64,000 bases of DNA, taken from the NCBI RefSeq assembly GCF_035046485.1, contig NC_085137.1, forward strand, positions 10,742,252 through 10,806,251. The letters run 5' to 3'. The translations under genes were made by a program, and so were the position numbers. Positions 44,201 through 55,986 of this stretch are shown here, in pieces; the stretch's first letter is position 1, and each line of letters begins with the position of its first letter. This stretch comes from Aedes albopictus. Lineage: Eukaryota > Arthropoda > Insecta > Diptera > Culicidae. Under the pieces are notes generated by a model, which was given only the letters and a program-made list of their open reading frames with translations, had not been told where the DNA came from and made no database searches.

Positions 44201-46400
44201 ACAAGATACACCTAAGATGAATTGAGAACCACTGCCACACATGCAAAAAGCCTCGATCGATCGACACCAGTCAGCCGGCGCGACGTGCCATGCTTCGCGG
44301 GTGATTAAGCGGTGTGGTCGCCCATCAATTGCACCCAGGCTACAATGCAGCAGCAACCATAGCGAGCAAGGTCCACAGAAGTCGCCTGTCGCAAGAATTC
44401 TTTTGTTTGAAAAATGACAGTCGTCGTATTACCTACCTATACTGCTTGGGCCCTCAGACAACCGTGTTGGCCGATGCGATGCGATGGATTATAAGGAGGA
44501 ACGGAGGGAGAATACTAGCCAGGAGGGCGGTTGCTCTTTCACAAACCGATGATCACTGGAATTGTTTTTTTTTTCCTCCATCCAAAGGACGGTAATAGGG
44601 TAATAGCCAGACATAGATGAATAGGAGTTTAGCTACACGACATTTCTCATAACTTGCCGCACAGAAATCCAACCGTTTCATTAAAACCTCGCTTTACGCT
44701 ATCGCAGTTTTTATTTCATCTTTTATTAGAAACATAACCCAAAGCGAAATCATTTCCCGTTGCTGTGCGGGTCTAGCAGATAGGACTCGTCTCTGTGGTC
44801 GGACTTTATGGGGCTTCGCAACTGACTCGCAGTCACTTCATGGTTTGGTGAGAGATGGGAAAACTGGTCTAATATGTGCGCCTGGCATGAACCAGTGCTA
44901 GGTATGTAGGGAGCAGTTAATGCTTATCGCCAATTTTGACAAATAAAAACGAATGAGAAATGGATACAACTCCTCCTTAGGTGGTGTACTGCTGAGTGGT
45001 TGCATGCTTGGAGATGTTTTTCTGGTATTATCGAAAAACGAATCAATTAGGTATGAGAAATGGTTTAAGGCTAAGTATTAAACTGACAAAGTTTTGAATC
45101 GTCGAATCTTTCTGGTTATTATAGTTTGAATAAGCAATAATTCAGTAGGGTTTTCTGACCTTTTAAATTTCTGAACATAGTAGTGTTTTCTGCAATTGCA
45201 TCACTAGAATTAAGTCAAATGAAAACAGTATTTAAATGGTAACTGTCAATTATTTCTACCTCTCTATAATACTGTGGAATCGAAAATCAATCCAAATGTT
45301 GGATCTTTTGACTTTTGACTCCAATAACTCCAAAAATATACAAAATGTTTGACATTTGTGTAGATCGTGAACTTTGGCCAACCACCCCACTCCCCTAAGA
45401 GGCTACGTATTTTACTAACAAGCCCTAATGTCTAGAATTCACATTAAGCAATTGGTGAGCTCGTTCCATGCTATTATTTTATTGTAAAACGATAAGTGAA
45501 CATTTCAACAACAATGTTCATGAATTTATTCAACAAGCATAACAATGTTCGAAGCTACTGGATTCAATGATCATTTATGTTCTTCACTCATGCAAATCTT
45601 TGAATGGTCGGTGACAGGGAGGGGTATAGGTGTTCTCTCGATTTAGATTTCCGTCAGAATATCGCAGTACTTAAAAATCGGTTATAAGGATTACATTGCT
45701 TACCAAGATGGATGCAGATCTTGTAACGCTTAGTCACTTTTTTGAATTGGACATAGTTTCTTCAAGATTTTAGGTGTAAATTAAAAGTAATTATTTTCAT
45801 TAAATATTTAAAAAAAGGTTAACATCGTTGAATTTGAAATGCACGGCTAAATTAGGATAAAAGCTCTTCTTTGTACTAAAATACTTAAGTCACTTTATTA
45901 TACAACTTTCTATAAAAGCTCATTGAAATAGGATAAAAGCTTTTAAAGTTATTTGTACTAAAAAGTTAAGGTGAAGCATAGATGGCCCAAAGGAGTCGAA
46001 AATATGAACTGTGGTTGACTTGTCTAAATTTTTGGTTTTGTATTAGTAAATGTCAAATAACATGATCAGTAAAATTTTACATTCGATCAAGTTTCGTAGA
46101 ATAGATTCAGCCATTACCAAATCTGATCGGCAAGTGAGCAGACAGTTAGTTTCGGTGATAGTGCTTTGAATTTTTTTTCAATCTAAGGTGCGTACATCTT
46201 GGATAAGTTTAATTCGTTAAAAAAAGAACAGTTTTTAAATTTAGTGATCACTGCATGACACGTAAAGTGAAAACGGTTTCGTTAATTCATAACTTTTATT
46301 TTTTCTTGCGTTAGTTATTAAAAATAGTTCCGGATTTATTTTATCACTGGGAATGGAAACTCTGCTCATCTGTGCAGTTCTAAATCTGTACAAAAGGTAA
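44200..46400. other. Low-repeat sequence, no gene assigned
   Basis: 44250-44560 is richer in CG and has a 93-codon frame (44314-44595) with no known domain. The rest is AT-rich. AATCTAAGGTGCGT near 46182-46195 looks like a weak splice donor, but no coding exon goes with it. Confidence 0.3.
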
Positions 46401-46760
46401 TTTTATAAAGTGAATTCATTTAATGTACAAAATTCTAATTGGTTTCGTCGTTGGGCATCAGCGTCCAACGGACGCTTTTTTGTACGGGCTTCAAGTCTGC
46501 AGCTACACACTCCGCCATTTTGAACATCCACACGACCACGTGGGACATTTCCGAGGACGCTCGCTCGCACCTTTATTCCGGCCATCAGTGATTCGAGCTT
46601 CTTTTCCGAGTCGTCCCTCGAAGGAACGGGATCCCGCCGGCCCCAGCGGCAAACCCTTGCTCCGCCGCTACGCTCGCCAAGAACATCGCACTCCGTTCGT
46701 GCACCCCTCGTCAGCTGACAGCATAAGTTAAACCCTGCGCAGGTATGTCCTCATAATCAT
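46400..46760 (+). other. GC-rich open frame of 102 codons, unidentified
   Basis: The frame 46423-46731 has no domain I recognise. It is Arg/Pro/Ser-rich in its second half and ends shortly before GCAGGTATGT, a good donor-like string at about 46738. Composition differs sharply from its flanks, so it may be an exon or part of an unknown retroelement. The minus-strand 60-codon frame is its shadow. Confidence 0.25.
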
Positions 46761-47120
46761 GGCCATGAACACACTACACAACACACACTCACACACTCTC
46801 ACACTGGATGCTTAAACCGAAAAAATGAATTAATACATAAAAATGAATTCAAACTCAACATATTATGCTTCTTTCATTTCATGAGTACTGAGCCCTGTGG
46901 TAATGTAGTCCGCCCGGGTATCGTCACACTCTACGTTTCACTTTACGTTCTCTTCGGACACGTTTTCGTTCCTTCGCTTTGATGCGTTCACCTCAGTTAA
47001 TCGTTTCGCTATACTTTGTGGCCATCGCTTTACGTTTCAAAAGAAAAAAAATGCCTAAAAACTTCGTCGAAGACTACAAAGTGATCCAACGCTCATGTGA
47101 AACGTCTTACGCTTGGTTGT
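46760..47120. other. Spacer before the RTE-like element
   Basis: Contains ACACACACTCACACACTC simple sequence (46772-46803) and repeated TACGTTTCAC / CGTTC words. No gene. Confidence 0.4.
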
Positions 47121-48545
47121 TACTTACCTTACCTTACCAATCAGGCTAAGGCCGAGGTGGCCTCTGCTGTACATAGTAGCCGTCTCCATTCCACTCAGTC
47201 CATGGCTGTTTGCCTCCAGTTCCGCACTCTGCGTAGGGTCCGCAGATCGTCCTCCACTTGGTCGACCCACCTAGCTCGCTGCGCTCCACGTCTTCTTGTA
47301 CCGGTCGGATGACTCTCGAGAACCATTTTAGTCGGGTTGCTATCCAACACCCTGGTGACGTGACCCGCCCAAGGTAGCCTCCCGATTTTGGTGGTGTGGA
47401 CGATGGTTGGTTCTCTCAGCAGCTGATGCAGTTCGTGGTTCATTCGCCTTCTCCAAGTCCCGTCTTCCATCTGCATTCCGCCGTAGATGGTACGCAACAC
47501 CTTCCGTTCGAAAACTCCAAGGGCGCGTTGGTCCTCTGCACGTAAGGTCCATGTTTCGTGCCCATAGAGGACTACTGGTCTAATCAGCGTTTTGTAGATG
47601 GTTAACTTCGTGTTACGGCAAACTTCATTCGATCGTAGAGTTCTGCGGAGTCCAAAGTAAGCACGATTTCCTGCCACAATGCGCCTCTGAATTTCTCTGT
47701 TGGTGTCGTTGTCGGCGGTCACCAGTGAGCCCAAGTACACGAATTCTTCAACCGCCTCGATTTCATCACCGTCGTAATGAATTCACGGTGGCGGGCGTGG
47801 TGATTCCTCCCTGGAGCCCTTTGCCATCATGTACTTTGTCTTCGACACATTAATGACTAATCCGATTCGCCTGGCTACACTCTTTAGTACGTTTCCGCCA
47901 TCGTCTCAAATTTACGTGCAATAATATCAATATCATCGGCGAAACCAAGCAGCTGGACGGACTTCGTGAAAATCGTTCCACTCGTGTTTATCCCCGCTCT
48001 CCTTATTACACCCTCTAAAGCAATGTTGAACAGCAAGCACGAAAGACCATCACCTTGCCGTAACCCTCTGCGAGATTCAAAGGGACTCGAGAGTGTCCCT
48101 GATACTCGAACTACGCACATCACTCGATCCATCGTCGCCTTGATCAATCGTATCAGTTTATCCGGGAATCCGTATTCGTGCATAATCTGCCATAGCTATG
48201 CTCGATCGATTGTATCATACGCCGATTTGAAATCGATGAACAAGAGATGTGTGGGCACGTTGTATTCGCGGCATTTCTGCAACACCTGGCGGATGGCGAA
48301 CATCTGGTCCGTTGTAGCGCGTTCACCCATAAATCCAGCCTGATATTGCTCCACGAACTCTCTTGCATTCGGTGATAGACGGCGGCATAAAATTTGAGAG
48401 AGTATCTTGTAAGCAGCGCTCAGTAGTGCGATCGCGTGGTAGTTCCCGCAATCCAACTTGTCGCCCTTTTTGTAGATGGGACACTATACCTTCCATCCAT
48501 TCCTCCGGTAATACTTCCTCCTCCCAAATCTTAGTTCTAATCAAA
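47121..48545 (-). pseudogene. RTE-like non-LTR reverse transcriptase, 5'-truncated and broken
   Basis: On the minus strand the frame begins at about 48545 with WEEEVLPEEWMEG. It continues through LSAAYKILSQIL, the motif-A segment IDFKSAYDTIDR, the motif-B segment GLRQGDGLSCLLFN and the catalytic FADD box (LLGFADDIDII). The C-terminal part has YLGSLVTADND, YKTLIRPVVLYG and WAGHV. Lesions: a frameshift near 48450, an in-frame TAG at 48196-48198, a frameshift near 47884, TGA at 47783-47785, and TGA at 47195-47197 where Arg is expected. The normal end is TGA at 47141-47143, followed within a few bases by GGTAAGGTAAGGTAAGTA. A near-absent 3' UTR and short tandem tail are typical of RTE-clade elements. 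The endonuclease is missing, as expected from 5' truncation. Confidence 0.85.
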
Positions 48546-48756
48546 TAGCGAGGTTTTATTACTGAATAGCTGTCCCGGAATACGTTGTACTGTCTGTCTA
48601 TGTTTTTTGACATCTAGATTCATATAAAAATCTCACTAAAATGAGATTATTGATTTTGTCGTTTTTCTCGCCTTTCCGATTACTTTTCCCTCTATCCCTG
48701 TTCTTTTAACAGGAATTCGTCGGGCCCTGTTCGAACGCAACAGTGACAGATTTAGG
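48545..48756. other. Spacer between RT remnant and piggyBac-type MITE
   Basis: No recognisable feature. The 96-codon minus frame (48323-48613) runs from here into the RT remnant. Confidence 0.4.
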
Positions 48757-48760
48757 TTAA

Positions 48761-49425
48761 CCCTTTATAAGGCAATGGCAACTATATTGCCACCTACTGT
48801 TTTTATTTTTTTCTGTTTTATAACAATTTGTTTCGAACTTCTTTTTTGGTTTATTCAAAATTAGGATTACTAACAACGCCTGGTATTTTTTTGGTACTAA
48901 ACAAAGCTTAAACAATAATTTGGGAGCCATTTGTAGTCTCAAAAATGGCAAAATTTGACCGCGTGAAGAAAACTAGCTCAAACTTATTGTAAAACTATAC
49001 ATTTGGTAAATATTTTAAGAAATAATCAAATTATGGGTTGATATGAGCTGAACTACACAGTTTAAATTATGGGTTAAGCCCTAATCCACTCTAAGATCTG
49101 TTTTCCGGCTTTTTGTCGAAGTCAAAAGAAGAAAAGTACCCTAAACGGGCAGTGGCAAGAATATTGCCACCAGCGCTGGTGGCCTAAACGGGCAGCGGCA
49201 ACTATATTGCCACCTCAAAAGCTCGTTTTTGTGGTAAACGGGCAGTGGCAACTATATTGCCACCAGCGTTTTTGGGGTGAACGGGCAGTGGCAACTATAT
49301 TGCCACCTAGATTTTTGAGAGTTTCTTTCAAACAAAAATTGTTTTGTACATGTAATCATGCGTATAATCATTTCTATAATAGTATGCGTTGATTACTCTT
49401 CTAGTTTTCTCGGCCTTATAAAGGG
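48761..49425. mobile_element. piggyBac-type MITE with repeated GTGGCAACTATATTGCCAC hairpins
   Basis: The ends CCCTTTATAAGGC and GCCTTATAAAGGG are inverted and flanked by TTAA (48757-48760 and 49426-49429), the piggyBac target and its CCC-type terminus. The interior holds five copies of the near-perfect palindrome TGGCAACTATATTGCCAC: near 48776, 49153 (as GGCAAGAATATTGCCAC), 49196, 49245 and 49287. Four of these share an AAACGGGCAGTGGCAAC-type lead at about 45-55 base intervals. No transposase. Confidence 0.9.
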
Positions 49426-49429
49426 TTAA

Positions 49430-50380
49430 TCCGTTAGCCCATTTTGAAGCCAAATCCTGACATACATACATCATTACCATTTTATAGATGTTTTTCTTGT
49501 ACTTGAATTGTAATAAATACATAAGTGACCCTATTTTGTCAGCCCCTTTCCGGAACACATTTTTTGCATACTTTTTATCCCTCTATGTTCTGCCTTTCAG
49601 CAGTAGTTTGATGATGATTTTGAATGAATAGGTCAAATATTTGACTGTTAGATAATGAAATCAAATAGTTCGTCGCAAAATAGGGCTGACAAAATCGGGT
49701 CCGATGAACTGTATTTTGTTGGAGTTTAAAAAAAAACTCCATGAGAAACATGCATAAAAAGCAAATATCGCTCAGAAGAGGGTTCATTTTGTAAAAAGTA
49801 TATAATGTTTGTTTTCTAAAAAAGACAACAAAAACAGTAGCGCATTCAATGACATGATAATACATTTCAAAATTATATATCCTCCCACTTACTCCCTTAA
49901 TTTATCTCCGATAACAACGATAGCACATGATCAGTGTTTATTGCCGCAATTAATCTGTTGTTTACCCAAGTGCATTATGTCGAAACAATGTCACAATAGT
50001 TTTTTTGTCCTCTTTAAAAGCAAAACAAGCATCACGACACACTAGCTAGGGTGTTTTAACCAATAGTGGAGCCGTTAGTAGCTAAAATTTCGCTTTGATC
50101 GCAAAAAGCAGTATGAACTCATTGTTGCGTTATCTTTACCAATGATTGTGCAACAAGTTCCACATTTTTCTAACATATTGCAAACAAAGAATGTACAAAA
50201 ACATACTTCATGTCTCATAAAATAAATGTTTGAATTGTGGTCCATATTATGTTAAGGTAATGGATACTATTGTATTATTGTAACTATTGTCTAATAATAT
50301 GAGCCACTATCCATCCCTGTGACAGTTCACTGGTAAAATCAGGTTTGGGCACACATTTTAAGCGCTGAAAGGGGTCTACA
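49430..50380. other. AT-rich sequence, nothing assigned
   Basis: AT-rich with only short frames. A 96-codon minus frame (49575-49865) has no domain. Confidence 0.35.
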
Positions 50381-51660
50381 GTTGGCTGAACTACCCTAAG
50401 CATGACCGCTGGCGCCTTGGTGATTGTCTCGGAACGGTATGGCGGCTGCAAAGGCTACTTCGATTTATCACGGCGAGCAGGTTCGTCACCAGACGAAGAT
50501 GCGACAAGACATCATCGATCATCTTCCTATGTGGTTGACATGACACGCCGGACGGAGACTGCTTGTGGTGGCTGATGAAGTAATAAACTGTTCGTTCCCG
50601 CTGCCTTACCGTAAGCGAAGCGTAACGTCGACAATTGGTTCTGGTTAACATATCGCTTTTCATGCATAGTAAGGTAGGTAAATGTGTTCGAGAAGGTCTT
50701 CTTGTTCTGGCGGAAATATCACCCGCGCGGGTCATGAACTCGGCGGCGCACACGAGTTGCCATTTTTACCTCCGGGTTTTTAAAGGCAATAAATTTTATC
50801 CTCCTCTGTTCTCTCGCGGATGTGCACAGCCTTGTACCGGAATCGAGGCTCCTCAGAGAAGAGCACTTGTTCGTCGAGAGTGAATGCCTTACTGAATGTT
50901 GAAGACGAAGGGCTGACGACCTTGGAGATATGTATAGTTAATCGCTTTGTGTATCGTAGATCTTCTTTCTTGGATGCTCGTTGCGCATAATTGTGGTGCT
51001 CTTCTAAGTACTGATTCGGATAGCGAGCAATTATTCAACGTGACGTTGTAAGTACTTAGCCATTTGGATCGTCGGTTCATGTTCAATGCTACATACTCGA
51101 CTCCAACCCGTTTCACTAATCCTTGTCGCCTAATCAAAAGCAAGTATCAGAAACTCGTCGTAGTAGGCCAGTTTTATTGCGCAATCCACGCACCGGCTCA
51201 TATCGCGGGGACATCATTTGAAAACGCGTGACACGATCACGTAAACACACCATTTCCTCGTTGGATCGTAATATGCCTCCATACCCCAGAGACACATAAA
51301 TCCAGCAAAAGCATTCCAATCGACAGTGACAGTCCGTGGTGGCTGCGGGGTACATTCTTTAAGAAACTATGTGAGCACTTACAAATTTTCATACCATCCA
51401 AGAAGGCCACCCGAGAAACTGGCAAACGAGTCGCCTGCTTGGACTGTCGTGAGTTTGTACGGTTTTTCACGTGATTTATCAAAGTTGGCTGAGGATGAGA
51501 TGTTGTTGGGTAAGCATCGCAGCACGCTGGCTGACTGGCTGGTGCCGTGAACCCGCGATGCAGTCACGTACTACTTTGATTAGTTACATCTGAAGTTGTA
51601 AGTTGGCGGCGAGGCACCACCGGCATCCCGCGTGTGGGTGAGAAGGGGAGCAGGGGGGGC
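50380..51660 (-). other. Higher-GC unidentified region, possibly a decayed gene or retroelement
   Basis: Composition is closer to coding DNA than its flanks and several minus frames overlap (50391-50753, 50889-51143, 51134-51355 and 51379-51567). One minus frame near 51350-51190 reads VDWNAFAGFMCLWGMEAYYD and then WCVYVIVSRVF before stopping. I recognise no family. Frame changes with continued coding-like composition fit an old pseudogene. Confidence 0.25.
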
Positions 51661-51930
51661 TACTCCCTCATGGATAGATGTTGCATGACGTTGGCTGCGC
51701 ACTCACCTGGTAAACATGTTTTCGCTTAATTTGGACATATTTATGCTGGTAACTTCTGCTTGGAGAATGCTTGGCTCTTGTCACCTGGGCAGGTTTCTGG
51801 CGAGGAATGCCTGTTTGGTAATTTCTTGAAACGTGCTTCAATTTCCGTGGTTTCGACTGGAGTTGGTGCACAAAGAGTGTGATTCGGCTTTAACAGTCAA
51901 CAAACTTGCATCGATTACTTTTTAATCTTT

Positions 51931-51966
51931 GCCGACGTTTCGGTCCGGGGAGTGGACCTTCTTCAG
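51931..51966 (-). ncRNA. Hammerhead-like motif CTGAAGA..GGACCGAAACGTC
   Basis: Minus strand: CTGAAGA, then a GGTCC / GGACC stem, then GAAAC and GTCGG. CUGANGA, stem II and GAAA in this order form the core of the hammerhead ribozyme, which is known in Penelope-like elements. A cleavage triplet and stem III partner were not found at the expected place, so self-cleavage is doubtful. Confidence 0.3.
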
Positions 51967-52229
51967 GGCCTGGAATTTTATTATATTTACTGCCATTACG
52001 TATTTACATTATTATATACTGGACTTACTCGATTTTAAATCAACAAGTTAAAATTTTTTTTGTTTGCTAATTGTAAAATGTCGGGTTTAAAAGGGTTAAT
52101 CTTCCTCCACTGGGGCATCGCTATAGAGGAAGATACAAATTAATACCTAACACATCGTTCGACCTACATTTTGTTGCATGGTTATTAGACCTATATCTGG
52201 ATGAATTAGCCTCTGCTTACGGTCAGGGA

Positions 52230-53440
52230 GTTTTTCGAATTGTCGGAGGAAATTCCGGGCATTCATTGTGCAACTCCCAGAAACTAGTAGAGAAATTGAC
52301 GAATAAATTCGAAAAGGAATTCAAGGTGGAATTCGTAGAAAAATTACCAGAGATATTTATAGATGAGTTCTCGGATAAACTCTTAATGGATTTCCCGGAA
52401 GAATTTCTTGAGGAATTTCTAGAGCAACTCTCGATGGAACTCCTAAAAAAATTTCAAGAAATTCGTGAAGAAATTCCCGGAAGAACTCAGATACTTCTAG
52501 AGAAATTCCTGGGAGAACTCCTAGAGGAACGTTCGGGGAAATTAATAAAGGACTTCTCGAAGGAATCTCTTGGCATACCCAGTGCAAATTCTAGAAAAAA
52601 AACTTATATAGCAACTCGTAGTAAAATTGTCTGGGGAACTTCTTCCCGGTGAAACTCGTAAAGGTGTTTCCGAAGATATTCGAACTCCCGGAAGCACTTC
52701 TAGACGAATTCCCGGAAGAACTTCTAGAGGAATTCCCGGTAGAACTTTTAGAAGAAACTTCTGGTAGAATTTTCGGGCGAACTCCTGGAAGAATTCCAAG
52801 AGGAACTGCTATAGAACTTGCCGGAAGAACTCCTAGAGGAATTACAAGAGAAACTCCTAGAGGGATTAACGGAAGAAACTTCTGGTTTTTCTAGTGCAAT
52901 TTCTATGAAATCTTAAAGGAATTCCCGTAGAAATTCGTTAAGGAATTCCCGGATGTACTCGTTGAAGAAATTCCCAGAGGTGCTCCTAGAGAAATTGTGT
53001 GTGTATTTGGTTTTGAAGAGGGATTTAAACCTAGTGGTCATTCGTCCCTCTGTCCTAGAGGAATTGCCGGATGATCTCAAAGGAATTTCCATGAAAAACT
53101 TCTAGACTTCTATATGAATTGCTGGAGGATCTCCTAAAAGAATTGCCGGAGTAACTCTTAGAGGAGTTTCTAGAGGAAGTACTACACAAAGTCTCAGTGA
53201 AACTTCTGTAGCAATGCCCGAAGAAACTCCTAGAGGATGTCTCGGAGGAAACCCTCGGATTTCCCGAAGGACCTTTTTTATCTGTATGAACGAGATTTTT
53301 AACCCTAGGCTAGTTCATCTCGGGAGACCGAACGACCTTCTAGAGTTCCCGGAGGAACTCTTAGCGGAATGCTTGGCGAAACTACTGGAAGATTCCTCAA
53401 TAGAGTTGCTGGAAAAATTTCATCTTTTCTGGAGCTGAAC
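52230..53440 (+). repeat. 12-bp repeat, GAACTCCTAGAGGAATTC subtype
   Basis: Units of the subtype GGAACTCCTAGA/GGAATTCCCGGA, in plus orientation. Frames of 128 and 81 codons start here and are repeat translations. A gap of other sequence lies at about 53000-53040. This subtype shares more wording with 53825-55245 (inverse) than with block 1. Confidence 0.85.
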
Positions 53441-53825
53441 GCAGCAACATTTTTTTTTTTCAGAATCACCAGCATTTTCGGCAATCTTCGGAATTTCTAG
53501 ATTCTTTTTTCTGCCATCACTTATCTTCAGGAACCCCCGGTATCTTTGTAAACTCGTTTTATTTCGAGAAATGTTATAAATCTGGACCTAAAAAATGGAC
53601 CACCGCTGAAACGACCTTACAAATGCTATGTATGCAGACTCCATTGCTTAAAATATTGTAATGAAAAAAAAAATCAAGAAATAATTAAATTTATCAATGC
53701 GTTTTTGAGATCGGCGTAGAAAATTGGAGTTCGGCGGCGTAAGCGGCGGCGCGCCGAAAAATAATCGGCGGCAGCGGCGTGAACCGAAAATCGGCGGCGG
53801 CGCCGGCGTGGCGCAGCGGCGCACA
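53440..53825. other. Spacer with GGC-rich tract, possible hAT end
   Basis: 53725-53828 is packed with CGGCGGCG words and ends GGCGCACACCTCTAG, which resembles an inverted hAT terminus (CTAGAGGTGTGCGCC). No matching left end was found. The rest is AT-rich. Confidence 0.4.
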
Positions 53826-55245
53826 CCTCTAGTTCCTCCAGGAGTTCGTCCAAGAACTGCTCCAGGAGTTCCTGCGGGAATCGCTCTAGGAGTTCTTCTG
53901 AAAATCACTCAAGATGATACTCCGGGAACTGCTCCAGGAGTGCCTACGGAAATTGCTCCAGAAGTTCCTGCGGGAATTGTTCAAGGAGTTCATTCGGAAA
54001 TTGCTCCAGGATTTTGCCCGGGAATTGTTCCAGGAGTTCCTCCGGGAGCTACTCCATGAGTAAATTGCTCCGAGAACTGCTCCAGGAGTTCACCCGAGAG
54101 CTGCTTCAGGTTTTTTTGCGGGAATTGCTTCAGGACTGCCCCCAGAAATTGCTCCAGGAATTGCTTCAGGAGTTCCTGCTGGAAACGCTCAAGGATTTCT
54201 ACTGGAGAAAGCTCCAGGATTTCCTCCGGGAATAACTTCAGGAGTTCCTTTGTGAATTTCTCCAGCAGTTTCTCCGGAAATTTCTTCAATATCCTTGGTG
54301 AGTTCCTCCGGGAATTACTCAAGTAGCCTGTCTTGTGGTAATTCTTGTTGGAATTCTTTCAGGAATCCGTCCAGAAGTTCCGTCGGGAATTTCCAAGAAT
54401 TCCTTCGGGGTTTTCTCCGGCAATGCTACCTAGAGTTCTTCCGGTTATTCCTTCAGATGTTCCTCCGCGAATTCTTCCAGCAGATCTTTCGGAAATGTTC
54501 TCAGGAGTTCCTTCGGAAATTTCTCTGTGAGTTTCTCCGGAAGCCCTTCTGGGAATTGCTCCTGGAGTTCCTCCGGCAATTCTTCTCGGGGTTCCTGCAG
54601 AATGCCTATAGGAGTTCTTCCGGCAATTATTTGAAAAGGTGCCTCAAAAATATCTCCAAATTCCTCCAAGATTTCCACTATGATTTTTTTCTAGGAGTTT
54701 TTCCAAAAATTCCTTCAGGGGTTCCTCCGGGAATTCTTTCGGAAGTTCTTCTGGGCATTACTCCAGGAGTTCGTTTTGAATTTCCTCAGAAATTTTTCAG
54801 GAGCTTCTTCAAAAACTTTTCAAAGAGTTTCTTAAGGAATTCCTGCAGGAATTCCTTCAGGAGTTCGTCCGGGAATTGCTTAAGGAGTTCCTCCGGAAAT
54901 TGCGCCACTCATTCCTCTGGTATTCACCCAAGGAGTTCCTATAGAAATTTCTCCGGGAATCACTCCAGGAGTTCCTCTGCAAATCGCTCCTGGAGTTCCT
55001 CTGGGGATTCCTCCAGTAGTTCCTCCGGTAATTCATCCAGGAGTTCCTCCGCTAATCCTTCGGGAATTTCTAGGAGTTCTTCAAGCAATTACTCCAGAAG
55101 TTCCTCTGTAAGTTGTCCTCTAGCAATACCTTTAGGAGAAGATTTTAAACTTGTTTTCTGGGAATTTCAATTGTAGTTGCAGCGCGAACTCCTCCGTGAG
55201 TTCCTTCCGCAATTCCTTCATGAGGTACAAGCATCAGGTATCAGG
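53825..55245 (-). repeat. 12-bp repeat, CCAGGAGTTCCTCCGGGAAT subtype
   Basis: Plus-strand units of CCAGGAGTTCCT / CCGGGAATTGCT type. The 293-codon frame at 54295-55176 is the longest in the window but is only Ser/Arg/Phe/Leu-rich repeat with drifting register, so I reject it as a gene. The right part (54780-55245) is duplicated at 59355-59825. Confidence 0.85.
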
Positions 55246-55803
55246 TATCAGTAGGTCGGCTCCAAAGGCACGTTCTCTTCCATTCATGCCATCGCCATGA
55301 ATACGAGCCTCTTCATCATTTACCTGCGGGAGAGCGAAGGGAGGAATAAGGGATGGGATAGGGAAAGGGAAGGTAAGGGAATAGGGTCATCGACATAATC
55401 GTATAAGCGTACAACAACGGGTTCAAACAGCGCCCTGAAAAGGGCACTGTAAAAAACGCATAAAGCGTAAAGTAAGCCTATAGCTACTTGCCACAACGGG
55501 TTCAGAACAACAGAACATCCTGAAGATTCAGGCTTCTTAGGTCAGTTTCACTTAATCAAGTGTTTACCGAGTACTCGGAAACGCAGTTGCGTAATAACTG
55601 GGTAGTTCCTAGTTACATATCAAATGATTCAAAGTTCCACAGTCGGATTTTCAGCTAAGATATACAAATAAAGCAGCCTGTTGAGGCTTGTGATAGACAA
55701 AATCATAAGTAGGAAAATCACATTGAGTTATCTTAATTGCGTTTCTGCTACGAGATTCCTCAAAAGTCATGGCAAGACTCCCGCATGGGCATCAACAAAC
55801 ACT
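55245..55803. other. Unidentified sequence, AAGGG-rich patch
   Basis: TAGGTCGGCTCCAAAGGCAC starts a segment with GATGGGATAGGGAAAGGGAAGG-like purine sequence and two ACAACGGGTTCA words. AAAAACGCATAAAGCG (55445) resembles AAAAACGCATAATGCG (58653), so both may be pieces of one retroposon. No gene. Confidence 0.35.
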
Positions 55804-55811
55804 CAATTTCC

Positions 55812-55986
55812 CAAGGGGAATGACATATCCTTTTCTAACCGGAATATCCGCATTTATCTGTTTCTAACCATCGCTAACCGTGTCTAACCGCTGCTCACTT
55901 AGCAGCTCGCTTAGCAACGGTTAGCGACGGTTAGAAACGGATAAATGCGGATATTCCGTTTAGAAAAGGATATGTCATTCCCCTTG
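55812..55986. mobile_element. 175-bp palindromic hAT-type MITE
   Basis: The left CAAGGGGAATGACATATCCT and its inverse bound a nearly full-length hairpin with a GCTGCTCACTTAGCAGCTCG-like loop. CAATTTCC is duplicated exactly (55804-55811 and 55987-55994), an 8-bp hAT-size duplication. Confidence 0.9.

Noticed and set aside
44314..44595. 93-codon frame as a small host gene
   Set aside because: No recognised domain, codon pattern or splice context.
53725..53828. CpG island or promoter
   Set aside because: The CGGCGG words are a simple repeat ending in a transposon-like terminus, without initiator or transcript features.
54295..55176. 293-codon open frame, longest in the window
   Set aside because: It translates a 12-bp tandem repeat; composition is only Ser, Arg, Phe, Leu and Gly words, and frame choice drifts between paralogous copies.
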